NCBI RefSeq assembly: GCF_000178955.2
Contig: NC_016631.1
Span: 1,426,001 to 1,490,000 of the forward strand
Length of the DNA stretch: 64,000 nt
Source: Granulicella mallensis MP5ACTX8
Lineage (GTDB): Bacteria > Acidobacteriota > Terriglobia > Terriglobales > Acidobacteriaceae
Direction of reading: 5' to 3'
The notes below the pieces were generated by a model. It ran no database searches. It saw only the letters and a list, made by a program, of their open reading frames with translations, and was not told where the DNA came from. Positions 54,365 to 62,004 of this stretch are shown piece after piece. Positions within the stretch are counted from its first letter, which is position 1; each line of letters begins with the position of its first letter. Position numbers and translations under genes: made by a program.

Positions 54365-55105
54365 TTACTGGGTCGCGCCAGGAATATGGAAGTCAACACC
54401 TGCGTCGTGATTCGCCTTCTCCGTTGCAGCAAGATCAAGCTGATCGACCGGGATGTCGCGGCGATGTCCATCGCTAACATAGAGGGTCGTTCGGGTCAAA
54501 GCGTAGTTGTGAATCTGCTCTGCAGGACGGCCGTCCTTGAAGATGAGGGTGACTGCCTCTTCGTTCTCAGGAGGTGGTGCGGGCAGCGATGGTTGCGGCT
54601 CGGCGGATGACTGTTCGGTATAAGGTGACGGAGTTCCCTGATCGATTCCCTGGGGAGCGTATCCGTTGATCGAGTCGTCAGGTGGGTTGGCTGAGGAATC
54701 GTAGTCACCGCTATAGGGGGAGTCGAGATAATCGGGATCTACCCAGCCGGAGACGTAGGGAATGCCTGCTCCGTAGTACGGCCTTCGATAGCGGAGGCCA
54801 GCAGAATAGCCCGGTCGGCGGTTATAGAAGTTAGGTCGGCTGTAGAAGTTAGGTCTTTGTGTATGAACGACCGGGCTGAGGCTGAGCGGCCTGCTGCCGT
54901 TTGAGATTGGGCCTCTGGGAGATCCATAATGACCTGCGGGAGAGGCAAAGCCGCCATGAAAGGCGGGTGCGCTTCGAAAGGCAGGAGCGCTTCTACCAAC
55001 GCTGCTATGTCCTCCCGAGAACCCACCGCGAGCTCCGGAACGTTGGGCGCATAGAGGGAACGTAACCCCTGCAATAACCAGCGCGAGTGCGGCGAGGCGC
55101 TTCAT
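54365..55105 (-). CDS. Secreted low-complexity protein (Gly/Ser/Pro/Tyr-rich)
   Basis: A 246-residue protein with signal peptide MKRLAALALVIAGVTFPLCAQ. Residues about 22-60 are Gly/Ser/Ala-rich and repeat APAFRSAPAFHGG. The middle is Tyr/Arg/Pro-rich (RPNFYSRPNFYNRRPGYSAG, RYRRPYYGAGIPYVSGW), and the C-terminal 65 residues form a compact domain (EAVTLIFKDGRPAEQIHNYA, RTTLYVSDGHRRDIPVDQLD). The RPNFYSRPNFYNRRP repeat is visible in the DNA as a short tandem unit. It is probably surface or periplasmic; no function known. Confidence 0.7.
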   Translation of the reverse strand: MKRLAALALVIAGVTFPLCAQRSGARGGFSGGHSSVGRSAPAFRSAPAFHGGFASPAGHYGSPRGPISNGSRPLSLSPVVHTQRPNFYSRPNFYNRRPGYSAGLRYRRPYYGAGIPYVSGWVDPDYLDSPYSGDYDSSANPPDDSINGYAPQGIDQGTPSPYTEQSSAEPQPSLPAPPPENEEAVTLIFKDGRPAEQIHNYALTRTTLYVSDGHRRDIPVDQLDLAATEKANHDAGVDFHIPGATQ

Positions 55106-55144
55106 ATATCTATTGGACGCCTACAGGCGGAGAAAAGTCACGCT

Positions 55145-55915
55145 TTATTGTTCGTGATAGTTGCGCATGAGGCCGCCGTCGATGACATAGGTTGAGCCGG
55201 TGACGTAAGCTGCGTCGTCGGAGGCGAGGAAGGCGGCCAGGCCGGCGATCTCTTCGGGATTGGCGAGACGGCCCAGGGGGATGTTGGCGAGCAAGGCCTC
55301 GAGCTTGGGTTTGTTTGCCAGCAGAGAGGTATTGATCGGTGTATTTACTGCTCCGGGTGCGATGTTGTTTACGGTAATTCCCAGTGGGCCCAGTTCGACG
55401 GCGAGGTCCCTCATCAACATGCGCATGGCTCCTTTGGAGGCACAGTACGTCGAGAAGTGGGGAAAGACCATATCTTCATGCACGGAGGAGATGTTGATGA
55501 CTCGGCCCGGCTTTTTGGCATCGCGTAGTTTGCGGACGAAGGCCTGTGTGAGGAAGAAGGCTCCCTTGAGGTTTACGTTGAGGACTGCATCGTAGTCGGC
55601 TTCGGTGACGTCCCAGAAGTCCGCACCCTTCTCGATGCCCGCATTGTTGACGAGGATGTCACAGGATCCCAGTTGCTGCCAGGCTTGTTCGACAAGGTTT
55701 GTGCAGTCGGAGAGTACGGAGACATCGGCGCGAACCAGGATGGCCTTGCCGCCTGCGGCAGTGATCTTGTCCGCGGTAGCCTGGGCCTGATCGATGTGGT
55801 CGCGATAGTCGACGACGCAGTTCGCGCCTTCTTTTGCAAGGCGTTCTGCGATGGCCTGACCGATGCCTGATCCCGATCCTGTAACGACGGCGACTCTTCC
55901 TTGCAGTGTGGGCAC
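55145..55915 (-). CDS. SDR-family oxidoreductase (3-oxoacyl-ACP reductase / glucose dehydrogenase type)
   Basis: A 256-residue classical SDR: TGSGSGIGQAIAERLAKEGA cofactor loop, NNAGIEKGADFWDVTEADY, catalytic NISSVHEDMVFPHFSTYCASK (Ser, Tyr, Lys), NNIAPGAVNTPINT and the C-terminal SDDAAYVTGSTYVIDGGLMR. ISSVHE and the PxxSTYCASK loop are typical of glucose 1-dehydrogenase-like SDRs. NADP use is suggested by the YRDH region. The substrate is unknown. It stands alone. Confidence 0.92.
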   Translation of the reverse strand: MPTLQGRVAVVTGSGSGIGQAIAERLAKEGANCVVDYRDHIDQAQATADKITAAGGKAILVRADVSVLSDCTNLVEQAWQQLGSCDILVNNAGIEKGADFWDVTEADYDAVLNVNLKGAFFLTQAFVRKLRDAKKPGRVINISSVHEDMVFPHFSTYCASKGAMRMLMRDLAVELGPLGITVNNIAPGAVNTPINTSLLANKPKLEALLANIPLGRLANPEEIAGLAAFLASDDAAYVTGSTYVIDGGLMRNYHEQ

Positions 55916-55979
55916 GTGTGCTCCTTGGGGTAACGGTCTGTGATGCAGGCAGGATAGCAGCGATGGGTGCTGGGTATTG

Positions 55980-56393
55980 CTAACGCGAAGGCAATTTCTT
56001 TGAGGCGCTCTTCTTCGCTGCTTTTTTCGGAGCTGATTTTTTCGCGGGAGTTTTTTCTTTGCTCTTGGCGATGATTTTGGAGAGGAGTTCCTTGGCTCGT
56101 TCCAGCGTGGCTACGCGCTCTTTGGAGAGGTTCTTTCCGGCGCGGTTGATGTAGAAGTTCAACATTCGCATGCCGGAGGCTGGGCCTTTCGGTGAGACGC
56201 GTTTGTCGGCGAGCGCTTTGGCGATCTTCGGGGCGCTTTGCAGGAAGAGTTCGTGGTCCGGGTGAGTGGAGTCGGTATCGACCTTGGCGGACCAGCGGCG
56301 AGAGGGTGGTGTGGTGGACTTCTTTGCCGGGGACTTTTTGGCTACGGACTTCTTCGCTGCTGACTTCTTTGCGGGAGCTTTACGAGTTGCCAT
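55980..56393 (-). CDS. DUF3175 protein with lysine-rich histone-like tails
   Basis: 137 residues from ATG 56393. The N-terminus is a run of AKKS/PAKK repeats like histone H1 tails (ATRKAPAKKSAAKKSVAKKS), and the C-terminus has a second lysine/alanine tail (TPAKKSAPKKAAKKSASKKL). Between them is the DUF3175 core: RRWSAKVDTDSTHPDHELFL, MRMLNFYINRAGKNLSKERV and LERAKELLSKI. Basic tails suggest nucleic-acid binding. Its start overlaps the last 14 bp of tadA, so they are an operon. Tail expansion by slippage is plausible. Confidence 0.85.
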   Translation of the reverse strand: MATRKAPAKKSAAKKSVAKKSPAKKSTTPPSRRWSAKVDTDSTHPDHELFLQSAPKIAKALADKRVSPKGPASGMRMLNFYINRAGKNLSKERVATLERAKELLSKIIAKSKEKTPAKKSAPKKAAKKSASKKLPSR

Positions 56394-56928
56394 CGGTGTT
56401 GGCCTCCGTGAACAAGTCAGATGCGGACTTGTTCGCAGAGGTTTGAGCTGCACGGCGGGCGCGGAAGAAGTTTGTGAGCATCGCGCTGCACTCTTCGGTG
56501 AGTATGCTTTCTACAACCTCCACGCGATGGTTGAGTGCGGGGTGGTTCATGACCGAGAGCACGGAGCCGCAGGCCCCGGCTTTGGGATCGCGTGCGGCGA
56601 AGACGAGGCGTGCGATGCGGGCGTGCAGGATGGCTCCGGCGCACATCGCGCAGGGTTCAAGCGTGCAGTAGAGAGTGCAGCCGCCCTCCGGGGTGAGGAG
56701 GCGGTAGTTGTCGAGCGCGAGGCCCGCGGCGCGGAGGGCGACGATTTCCGCGTGGGCGGTGGGGTCGTTGGTGCGCAGAACCTGGTTGTTGCCGCGGCTA
56801 ACGATCTCACCGGTGGGTGAGACGATGATCGCGCCTACGGGAACCTCGCCGGCTGCTTCGGCCGCGCGGGCTTCGGCGATGGCGAGTCGCATGAAGGCTT
56901 CGTCGTCTGGGAGTGTAGCGGTGGACAT
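56380..56928 (-). CDS. tadA: tRNA-specific adenosine deaminase
   Basis: A 182-residue deaminase that converts A34 to inosine in tRNA-Arg(ACG). The zinc site is HAE (residues 59-61) and PCAMC (92-96), with GEVPVGAIIVSPTGEIVSRG upstream and KAGACGSVLSVMNHPALNH downstream. The last is the TadA-specific loop that separates it from cytidine deaminases. The C-terminal tail (residues about 160-182) is a little longer than usual. Its stop lies 14 bp inside the DUF3175 gene. Confidence 0.95.
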   Translation of the reverse strand: MSTATLPDDEAFMRLAIAEARAAEAAGEVPVGAIIVSPTGEIVSRGNNQVLRTNDPTAHAEIVALRAAGLALDNYRLLTPEGGCTLYCTLEPCAMCAGAILHARIARLVFAARDPKAGACGSVLSVMNHPALNHRVEVVESILTEECSAMLTNFFRARRAAQTSANKSASDLFTEANTDGNS

Positions 56929-56942
56929 CGACTCCCGTTGTA

Positions 56943-57557
56943 CTACTTTGTGGAGTTCGACGCGACTGGAGACGCCATTTCCTTCAGGTAAGCGGGCGAG
57001 AGCGTGTTCTTCTGCTTCGCCCGAGGGAGGAGCGTGGGATAGAACTGCACGAAGGTGGTATCGACGGCTCCGTGATTCTCGTGGCAGCTATAGCAGTCGG
57101 CAGGTGGGGGAATGAGCTTTGCCAAAGGGGTGTTTCCGTCCTGGTCGTAGAAGGACCACTTGCCGTGGTCTTTGACATGGATTTCGAAGCCCCGGATCTC
57201 AGAGGTCTGGGTGTGGCCGCGCTTGTTGATGGACACGGGATTTTCGGAGCCGCGAATTTCGAGGACCATCGTCGTCTTGTCCGGCCAGGTGCCGGTGGTG
57301 AGGAAGCTGCGGTAGGCGGTTGGATTGACGAAGACGTTGTTGAAGACGGGATGGGCAGAGGGCTGAGAGGTCGCGGCGTCGTAGGACATGTCGATGCCCG
57401 AGGTGAGGAAGATCCACTCGCGATAGTGGATGGGCGCGATCAGGTCGCCGCTTGGGGTGTAGCTGGGGGCATCGGTGGTGGGGGCGGCAGGCTTTTGGGC
57501 CTCGCCGAGGAATGCGAGCAACAGCAAGCCCGCGATCGGGATGAAGCGCTTGAGCAT
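56943..57557 (-). CDS. Cytochrome P460-family haem protein
   Basis: A 204-residue exported protein (signal peptide MLKRFIPIAGLLLLAFLGEA). The single haem c motif CYSCH lies at residues 155-159 in DCYSCHENHGAVDTTFVQFYP, the signature of cytochrome P460 / cytochrome c' beta. The beta-rich N-terminal part contains the lysine-bearing region (HYREWIFLTSGIDMSYD). P460 proteins oxidise hydroxylamine or bind NO in other bacteria; the role here is unknown. It is not part of a respiratory cluster. tadA follows 15 bp downstream on the same strand. Confidence 0.9.
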   Translation of the reverse strand: MLKRFIPIAGLLLLAFLGEAQKPAAPTTDAPSYTPSGDLIAPIHYREWIFLTSGIDMSYDAATSQPSAHPVFNNVFVNPTAYRSFLTTGTWPDKTTMVLEIRGSENPVSINKRGHTQTSEIRGFEIHVKDHGKWSFYDQDGNTPLAKLIPPPADCYSCHENHGAVDTTFVQFYPTLLPRAKQKNTLSPAYLKEMASPVASNSTK

Positions 57558-57659
57558 GAATGACCTCGATGTCCCTTTTATACGCGGTCAAGCATTTCGA
57601 GGTTCCCGCGTGGAATCCTTGACCCTTCGCCGGCCGGGACCTGGAGCAGAATCCCTATC

Positions 57660-57810
57660 GTGCAGCCGCGATAGATCGCCCCTTCAGGGCTCTATCTTTT
57701 CTAGGGCTGTAACCCAGGGTTCCGGCGACACGGCGAGCAAAAAACGCTTGCCAGCCGCCTCCACCCTGGGCTGGGATATGTCGCCCCTTTGGGGCTTGTA
57801 CTCGTGGCCA
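57660..57810. repeat. Family E repeat cluster
   Basis: About 150 bp of hairpins with no gene: GGGCTGTAACCCAGGGTTCC...CACCCTGGGCTGGG (dyad) and GATATGTCGCCCCTTTGGGGCT. The last 22 bp recur at 61760. It lies between the P460 and VOC genes. Confidence 0.7.
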
Positions 57811-57876
57811 GCACTTTTTCTAGGGAAAAGTGCCCTTCAAATGATCGCCACTCGGTACATCTATAGGGATTCTGCT

Positions 57877-58260
57877 CTATTTATCTTCTGGGTGTTGGGA
57901 GAGTGAAAGCAGATTTCCGTCCGGATCGAGGAACCACGCGATCCGGGTTCCTCCCGGCGCTGTCCATATGCCAAGATCGCTCTGGGACATGGGAGGATAC
58001 CGCTTGAAGGTCACTCCCTGGGCGTGCAGGGCTTGCACTTCTTCCTCGATATCTTTTACGCGCCAACCGAGGATGGTATGCGGAACAGGCGTAAACTCAC
58101 CGCTTTTGGTGATTCGAATAAACGTTCCATTTGACTCTACGACCAGAGCGAACGGGTCGTCGCTTACAAAGCGCAGCCCCAGGACACCTTCGTAGAAGGC
58201 ACGTGCCCGCACGGCATCGACGGTTGGGATAAAACCCATCACTTCGCTGTTAGAGATCAT
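57877..58260 (-). CDS. VOC-superfamily (glyoxalase-like) protein
   Basis: A 127-residue single-domain VOC protein made of two beta-alpha-beta-beta-beta modules: MGFIPTVDAVRARAFYEGVL with GLRFVSDDPFALVVESNG, then HTILGWRVKDIEEEVQALHA with GIWTAPGGTRIAWFLDPDGNLL. DPDGNLL near the end carries a family metal ligand region. Glyoxalase, dioxygenase or fosfomycin-resistance activities are all possible; the metal ligands cannot be fixed by eye. Confidence 0.85.
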   Translation of the reverse strand: MISNSEVMGFIPTVDAVRARAFYEGVLGLRFVSDDPFALVVESNGTFIRITKSGEFTPVPHTILGWRVKDIEEEVQALHAQGVTFKRYPPMSQSDLGIWTAPGGTRIAWFLDPDGNLLSLSQHPEDK

Positions 58261-58401
58261 GATTCTTCCTCTCCTGTTCGCTTCTGTCGTTGGTCGACAA
58301 GGCGATCATAGTCCAGCCCTTTCAAGGTCTTTGAAGTGGACGGCAAATCGAAGAGATAGCTCGCCGGGAGTAGTATCGACTGTCAAAGGAGAGGAGCAGA
58401 C

Positions 58402-59049
58402 ATGCCAAAGGTTCGAGTTGCGGGATTTGGTGTTTCGTTGGATGGTTTCAGCGCGGGAACGGAGCAGAGCCTGGACGATCCGCTGGGCAAACGCGGTCCC
58501 GAGGTCTTTCAATGGTTCTTTCATACAAAGACGTTCCACGCGATGCACGGAAAAGAAGGCGGATCGACCGACATGGACGATACGTTCGCACGGGCAGCGA
58601 TGGATAATTTTGGCGCGTTCATCCTTGGCCGCAATATGTTCGGTCCGGTGCGCGGCCCTTGGCCGGATGATTCCTGGAAGGGATGGTGGGGCGACGATCC
58701 GCCGTACCATGCGCCAACCTTCGTGCTGACGCACCATGAGCGCGAACCGCTGGTGATGCAGGGTGGGACGACTTTCTATTTCGTTACCGGAGGCATCGAA
58801 GAGGCGCTTCGACGCGCGAAACAAGCAGCTGGTGACAAGGACATCAAGATCGGAGGAGGAGTTTCCACCGTGCGGCAGTATTTGCAGGCTGGGTGGGTAG
58901 ATTCCCTTCACCTTGCATTTTCGCCTGTCCTACTTGGTCAAGGTGAAGCGCTGTTTCCAGGGCTTGATCTCCGTGCGCTTGGGTTCTCTGTGACGGAGCG
59001 CAAGGTGACGGAGAAGGCTACGCATGTGGTGCTGGAAAAGGGATTCTAG
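58402..59049 (+). CDS. DHFR-family protein (RibD C-terminal domain)
   Basis: A 215-residue single-domain oxidoreductase of the RibD_C/DHFR type. It begins KVRVAGFGVSLDGFSAGTEQ, holds GAFILGRNMFGPVRGPWPDD and GGGVSTVRQYLQAGWVDSLH, and ends LVLEKGF-like strands (KVTEKATHVVLEKGF). These are the N-strand, cofactor helix and last strands of the YyaP/YwjB branch, NADPH-dependent by family. The ATG follows AAGGAGAGGAG. It is divergent from the VOC gene. The substrate is unknown; folate reduction is not implied. Confidence 0.88.
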   Translation: MPKVRVAGFGVSLDGFSAGTEQSLDDPLGKRGPEVFQWFFHTKTFHAMHGKEGGSTDMDDTFARAAMDNFGAFILGRNMFGPVRGPWPDDSWKGWWGDDPPYHAPTFVLTHHEREPLVMQGGTTFYFVTGGIEEALRRAKQAAGDKDIKIGGGVSTVRQYLQAGWVDSLHLAFSPVLLGQGEALFPGLDLRALGFSVTERKVTEKATHVVLEKGF

Positions 59050-59166
59050 GGCGGTGAGTCGTTAGTTCAGTAAAGAAGGATGGTTTGTTTAGCACAGCGC
59101 GAAGCGCGTTCCCTGACGCTTTAGCATCGGGGACAACAGCGAATCACATGTTTTGTCCCACAGAGA

Positions 59167-59388
59167 CGTCATTCTGAGCGGAGCGCCTCGCGTGTTTTGC
59201 GAGGTGCGGAGTCGAAGGACCCCGAAGGACTTGATTTCACCCATGACGTTGGGACCTTTTCCAGCACGAGAGTCCAGGTTCGGGCGTTCGAGGTCGAAAA
59301 GGTGCAAGAGGTTTGGGCAAGAGGGCAACCCTCGGGGTCCTTCGACTTCGCGTCCCCAAAGGCTGGGACGCTCCGCTCAGGATGACGA
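59167..59388. repeat. Large family B inverted-repeat element (MITE-like)
   Basis: 222 bp bounded by near-perfect 19-bp inverted ends (CGTCATTCTGAGCGGAGCG and CGCTCCGCTCAGGATGACG, one mismatch) and inner arms GTCGAAGGACCCCGA / TCGGGGTCCTTCGAC. The interior codes for nothing evident. It shares the outer and inner blocks with the element at 19753, so it is a dispersed non-autonomous family. Confidence 0.78.
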
Positions 59389-59621
59389 TTCTGTGGGGAA
59401 ACGCAAAACAAAAGCTATGCGTGCAACGAGCTTGGATTCGCTCTATAACCAGGGTCTCCGATTCGTCAGACACTACCTAAAGCCCAATTCTCACCTGCCC
59501 TTATTCCGTAGCCTAAGGCTATTGCCTCCCTTGCCCTCCGTCCCGCGACGCTAAAGCGTCACGGTTTGCGCTTCGCGCTATGGGGTAATGCCGATCTGTA
59601 CTGCATGAGAACCGAATCAGA
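59389..59621. other. Non-coding stretch
   Basis: 230 bp between the family B element and the aguA-linked small gene. A CGACGCTAAAGCGTCACGG dyad lies near 59547; no gene seen. Confidence 0.4.
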
Positions 59622-59942
59622 TCAACGAACCTGCGGTGTGGCTGTGGGGCCGAAGAAGTGTTCGATCTGTTGGGCCAGACCTTCGAGCGCGGGGCGGCGT
59701 GAGGTAAGGGCTGTCTCGTCGAGGTTGAAGCTTTTGCGCCAGATCTCTTCGAGGATTGGCAGCAGTTTTGCGGCCAGCAGGTCGGCGGTGGGGAAGTGCG
59801 CGATGGCGGCGAAGAGTTGTTCTTCTTCGGGTTCATACTCATCAGCCGGAGCCCCTTCGGCGAGATGGCCTTCGGGGTCTGCGGCGCGCATGAGGTCTTG
59901 AAGCGATTCGAGATCGGGTGGCGGGGGCCAGGGCTTCGACAT
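59622..59942 (-). CDS. Small acidic hypothetical protein coupled to agmatine deiminase
   Basis: 106 residues from ATG 59942, two bases after the aguA stop (59945), so translationally coupled. The sequence is helical and acidic: DLESLQDLMRAADPEGHLAE, EYEPEEEQLFAAIAHFPTAD, LLAAKLLPILEEIWRKSFNL, RRPALEGLAQQIEHFFGP. No known family. Tight linkage suggests a partner or regulator of the deiminase. Confidence 0.72.
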   Translation of the reverse strand: MSKPWPPPPDLESLQDLMRAADPEGHLAEGAPADEYEPEEEQLFAAIAHFPTADLLAAKLLPILEEIWRKSFNLDETALTSRRPALEGLAQQIEHFFGPTATPQVR

Positions 59943-59944
59943 GC

Positions 59945-61027
59945 TTATGCGGGCTCCTGCTGTGTCATGCAATGCAGCGCGCCCAGGCCCCAGATGAAGT
60001 CGGTGCAGTGGATGCCGGTGACGGTGCGGGTGGGGAAGCACTCGGCCAACGTATTGAGCGCGATGCGGTCGTTGGGATCGTTGAAGGTGGGAACCAGCAC
60101 GAGGCCATTGGCGATGTAGAAGTTCGCGTAGCTCGCGGGCAGGCGCTGGCCTTCAAAGTGGACGGGCGCGGGCATCGGCAGCGTCTTGATGGTGAAGGGG
60201 CGGCCCTTGAGATTGCGTGCGGCGTGCAGGCGCTCGAGGTTTTCGGCGAGCGGCAGGTGGTTCTCGTCGGCGGTGTTGGTCTCGACGGCGGTGAGGATGG
60301 TGTTGGGCGCAACGAAGCGGGTGATGTCGTCGACGTGGCCGTGCGTGTCGTCGCCCGCGCAGCCGCGGTTGAGCCAGATAACCTTCTCGATGCCGAGATA
60401 GTCGTGGAAGGCTTGCTCCAGTTGCTCGCGCGAGACTCCGGGGTTGCGCTGCTGCACTTCGCTGAGCAGGCACTCTTCGGTGGTGAGCAGGATGCCTTCG
60501 CCGTTGGTGTCGATGCTGCCGCCCTCTAGGACGAGGCGCTTGCTCTTGCCGTCGGGAGGAGTGACAGCAGGCTCAAAGCTGGTCATGCCGTAGAGTTTGG
60601 TGACGTGCTTGGGGATGAGGTCGTCGTTGCGCCAGTTGTCGTACTTGGCCCAGGCGTTGAACTTCCAGTTGGTGAGCGCGACCTCACCTTCACTGGCTTG
60701 CTGACTTGCTGACTCGCTGACTCGCTTCACAAAGATGGGGCCGGAGTCGCGCAGCCATACGCGATCGGTGCGCCAGTGGTGGAAGTGCAGGCGCGCGAGG
60801 TTGGCTCCCTGGCGGCGCAGCATGCTGGTGGCGCGCTTCTCGGTGGGGAGGTCGTTGACGAGGATGTGCACGTCCTCGACCTGCGAGAGGTGGCGGACGA
60901 TCTCGCTGTAGACCCAGGGGATGGGCTGGAACTTGCCGGGCCAGTCCTCGGGGTTATGGGGCCAGGCGATCCAGGTGGCGGCGTGCGGGGCCCACTCGGC
61001 GGGCATGCGGTAGTTGTTCTTTGTCAC
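59945..61027 (-). CDS. aguA: Agmatine deiminase (peptidylarginine-deiminase family)
   Basis: A 360-residue cytoplasmic enzyme converting agmatine to N-carbamoylputrescine. The guanidine-modifying fold shows MPAEWAPHAATWIAWPHNP, WLRDSGPIFV, KLVLEGGSID-like LEGGSIDTNGEGILLTTEE, GCAGDDTHGHVDDITRFVAP (catalytic His/Asp) and a catalytic cysteine, Cys353, in GALHCMTQQEP. An insert around residues 103-114 (VSESASQQASEGE) is coded by a four-unit 8-bp repeat. It is followed by a coupled small gene. Putrescine supply or arginine-derived polyamine use is the likely role. Confidence 0.93.
   Translation of the reverse strand: MTKNNYRMPAEWAPHAATWIAWPHNPEDWPGKFQPIPWVYSEIVRHLSQVEDVHILVNDLPTEKRATSMLRRQGANLARLHFHHWRTDRVWLRDSGPIFVKRVSESASQQASEGEVALTNWKFNAWAKYDNWRNDDLIPKHVTKLYGMTSFEPAVTPPDGKSKRLVLEGGSIDTNGEGILLTTEECLLSEVQQRNPGVSREQLEQAFHDYLGIEKVIWLNRGCAGDDTHGHVDDITRFVAPNTILTAVETNTADENHLPLAENLERLHAARNLKGRPFTIKTLPMPAPVHFEGQRLPASYANFYIANGLVLVPTFNDPNDRIALNTLAECFPTRTVTGIHCTDFIWGLGALHCMTQQEPA
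60697..60728. repeat. Octanucleotide tandem repeat inside aguA
   Basis: Four adjacent 8-bp units (CTTGCTGA, CTTGCTGA, CTCGCTGA, CTCGCTTC). The unit length is not divisible by three, so gain or loss of one unit would shift the aguA frame. It codes the Ser/Gln/Ala loop of the enzyme. Confidence 0.75.
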
Positions 61028-61128
61028 TAGCCCATTCTAAAGAAGCTTTTGGAGAGGGTGGGTTTTGCGGGCAAAATTTCGCTGAGCATTGATGTTTCGG
61101 GCGATAAAATGTTTATGCGAGGTGCTTT

Positions 61129-61350
61129 ATGGACTGGAGAGGATGCGAGCTGGTGGAGATAATTCCAGGTAAAGTTTCCGGCTGTCCTCTGGTGAAAGGG
61201 ACTCGGATTCCGGCGGATGTCATTGTGAGTAACTTTGATTCAGGTTCGCCGCTGGCGGAGATCCATGAAAACTATCCGTCACTGTCGTTAGCAACTATTG
61301 AAGCGTTGATTTCGTTTGCCCATCCACATCGGTTGCAGCTTGCCTCATGA
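61129..61350 (+). CDS. DUF433 antitoxin
   Basis: A 73-residue DUF433 protein: IIPGKVSGCPLVKGTRIPAD, VIVSNFDSGSPLAEIHENYP, SLSLATIEALISFA. The pattern is a small winged-helix-like antitoxin paired with PIN-type proteins. ATG 61129 follows GAGGTG. The stop overlaps the next start (ATGA), so the pair is translationally coupled. Confidence 0.9.
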   Translation: MDWRGCELVEIIPGKVSGCPLVKGTRIPADVIVSNFDSGSPLAEIHENYPSLSLATIEALISFAHPHRLQLAS

Positions 61351-61679
61351 AGGTTCTTCTGGATGAGGACCCGCCTCATAAGCTGCGACAGAATCTACCA
61401 GGGCACGACGTAAGCACCGTGAGTTATATGGGTTGGAGCGGGCTTAAAAATGGAGAGCTTCTGAGGACTGCGGAGGCAGCGGATTTTGAGGTCTTTCTTA
61501 CAGGGGACCAGAAGCTCAGTTATCAGCAGAATCTGAAGGAACGTTTGATTGGCATTGTGACGCTTTCCGCGCAGGAATGGCCGATCATCAAGAGCCACTT
61601 GCCGGCAATTGCGGCAGCAGTTGATGCCGCTCTCCCTGGATCATTTCAATCTGTTGAGTGTGGATCATTTCGCAGGTAA
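61347..61679 (+). CDS. DUF5615 PIN-like toxin
   Basis: A 110-residue protein of the DUF5615/PIN-like family: MKVLLDEDPPHKLRQNLPGH, DVSTVSYMGWSGLKNGELLR, ADFEVFLTGDQKLSYQQNLK, LIGIVTLSAQEWPIIKSHLP. The acidic residues (LDED, E of GELL, GDQ) fit a PIN nuclease centre. A ribonuclease role is known for PIN toxins but not shown for this branch. With DUF433 it forms a predicted type II toxin-antitoxin module. Confidence 0.88.
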   Translation: MKVLLDEDPPHKLRQNLPGHDVSTVSYMGWSGLKNGELLRTAEAADFEVFLTGDQKLSYQQNLKERLIGIVTLSAQEWPIIKSHLPAIAAAVDAALPGSFQSVECGSFRR

Positions 61680-62004
61680 GCATGCGGTAGCTGTCCTGCT
61701 GCCCGTACAAGTGGTAAAGGAGATTGAGCGTTGTAAGCGCGGTATATCGTGGAGTCGCGATATGTCGCCCCTTTGGGGCTCATAGCCGTGGCTCAAGTTG
61801 ATTCTCTGCACTCCAGTCAGTGTTTCTCTTCGCTCGGTTCTGTGTTTCTTTAGGCGCTTAGTGGGCGGGCTAAGGACTCAGGGCAAGATCGAGTGTCATC
61901 AAGTTACTATTCATCCCGGGCATGGTCTAATAGCTGCGCGTGGCTTGAAGGTGCTTAACCCTTTGAGCCAGATGTGCGACGTTGACGTTTCGAGGTGAGC
62001 AGTC
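61680..62004. other. Spacer with a family E repeat copy
   Basis: About 325 bp before the TlpA-like gene. GATATGTCGCCCCTTTGGGGCT (61760-61781) followed by a CATAGCCGTGG segment matches the end of the element at 57773. No gene; the stretch nearest 62005 has GAGGTGAGC before the ATG. Confidence 0.55.

Noticed and set aside
61798-61998. Plus-strand 66-codon frame before the TlpA-like gene
   Set aside because: Repeat-derived region without a ribosome-binding site.
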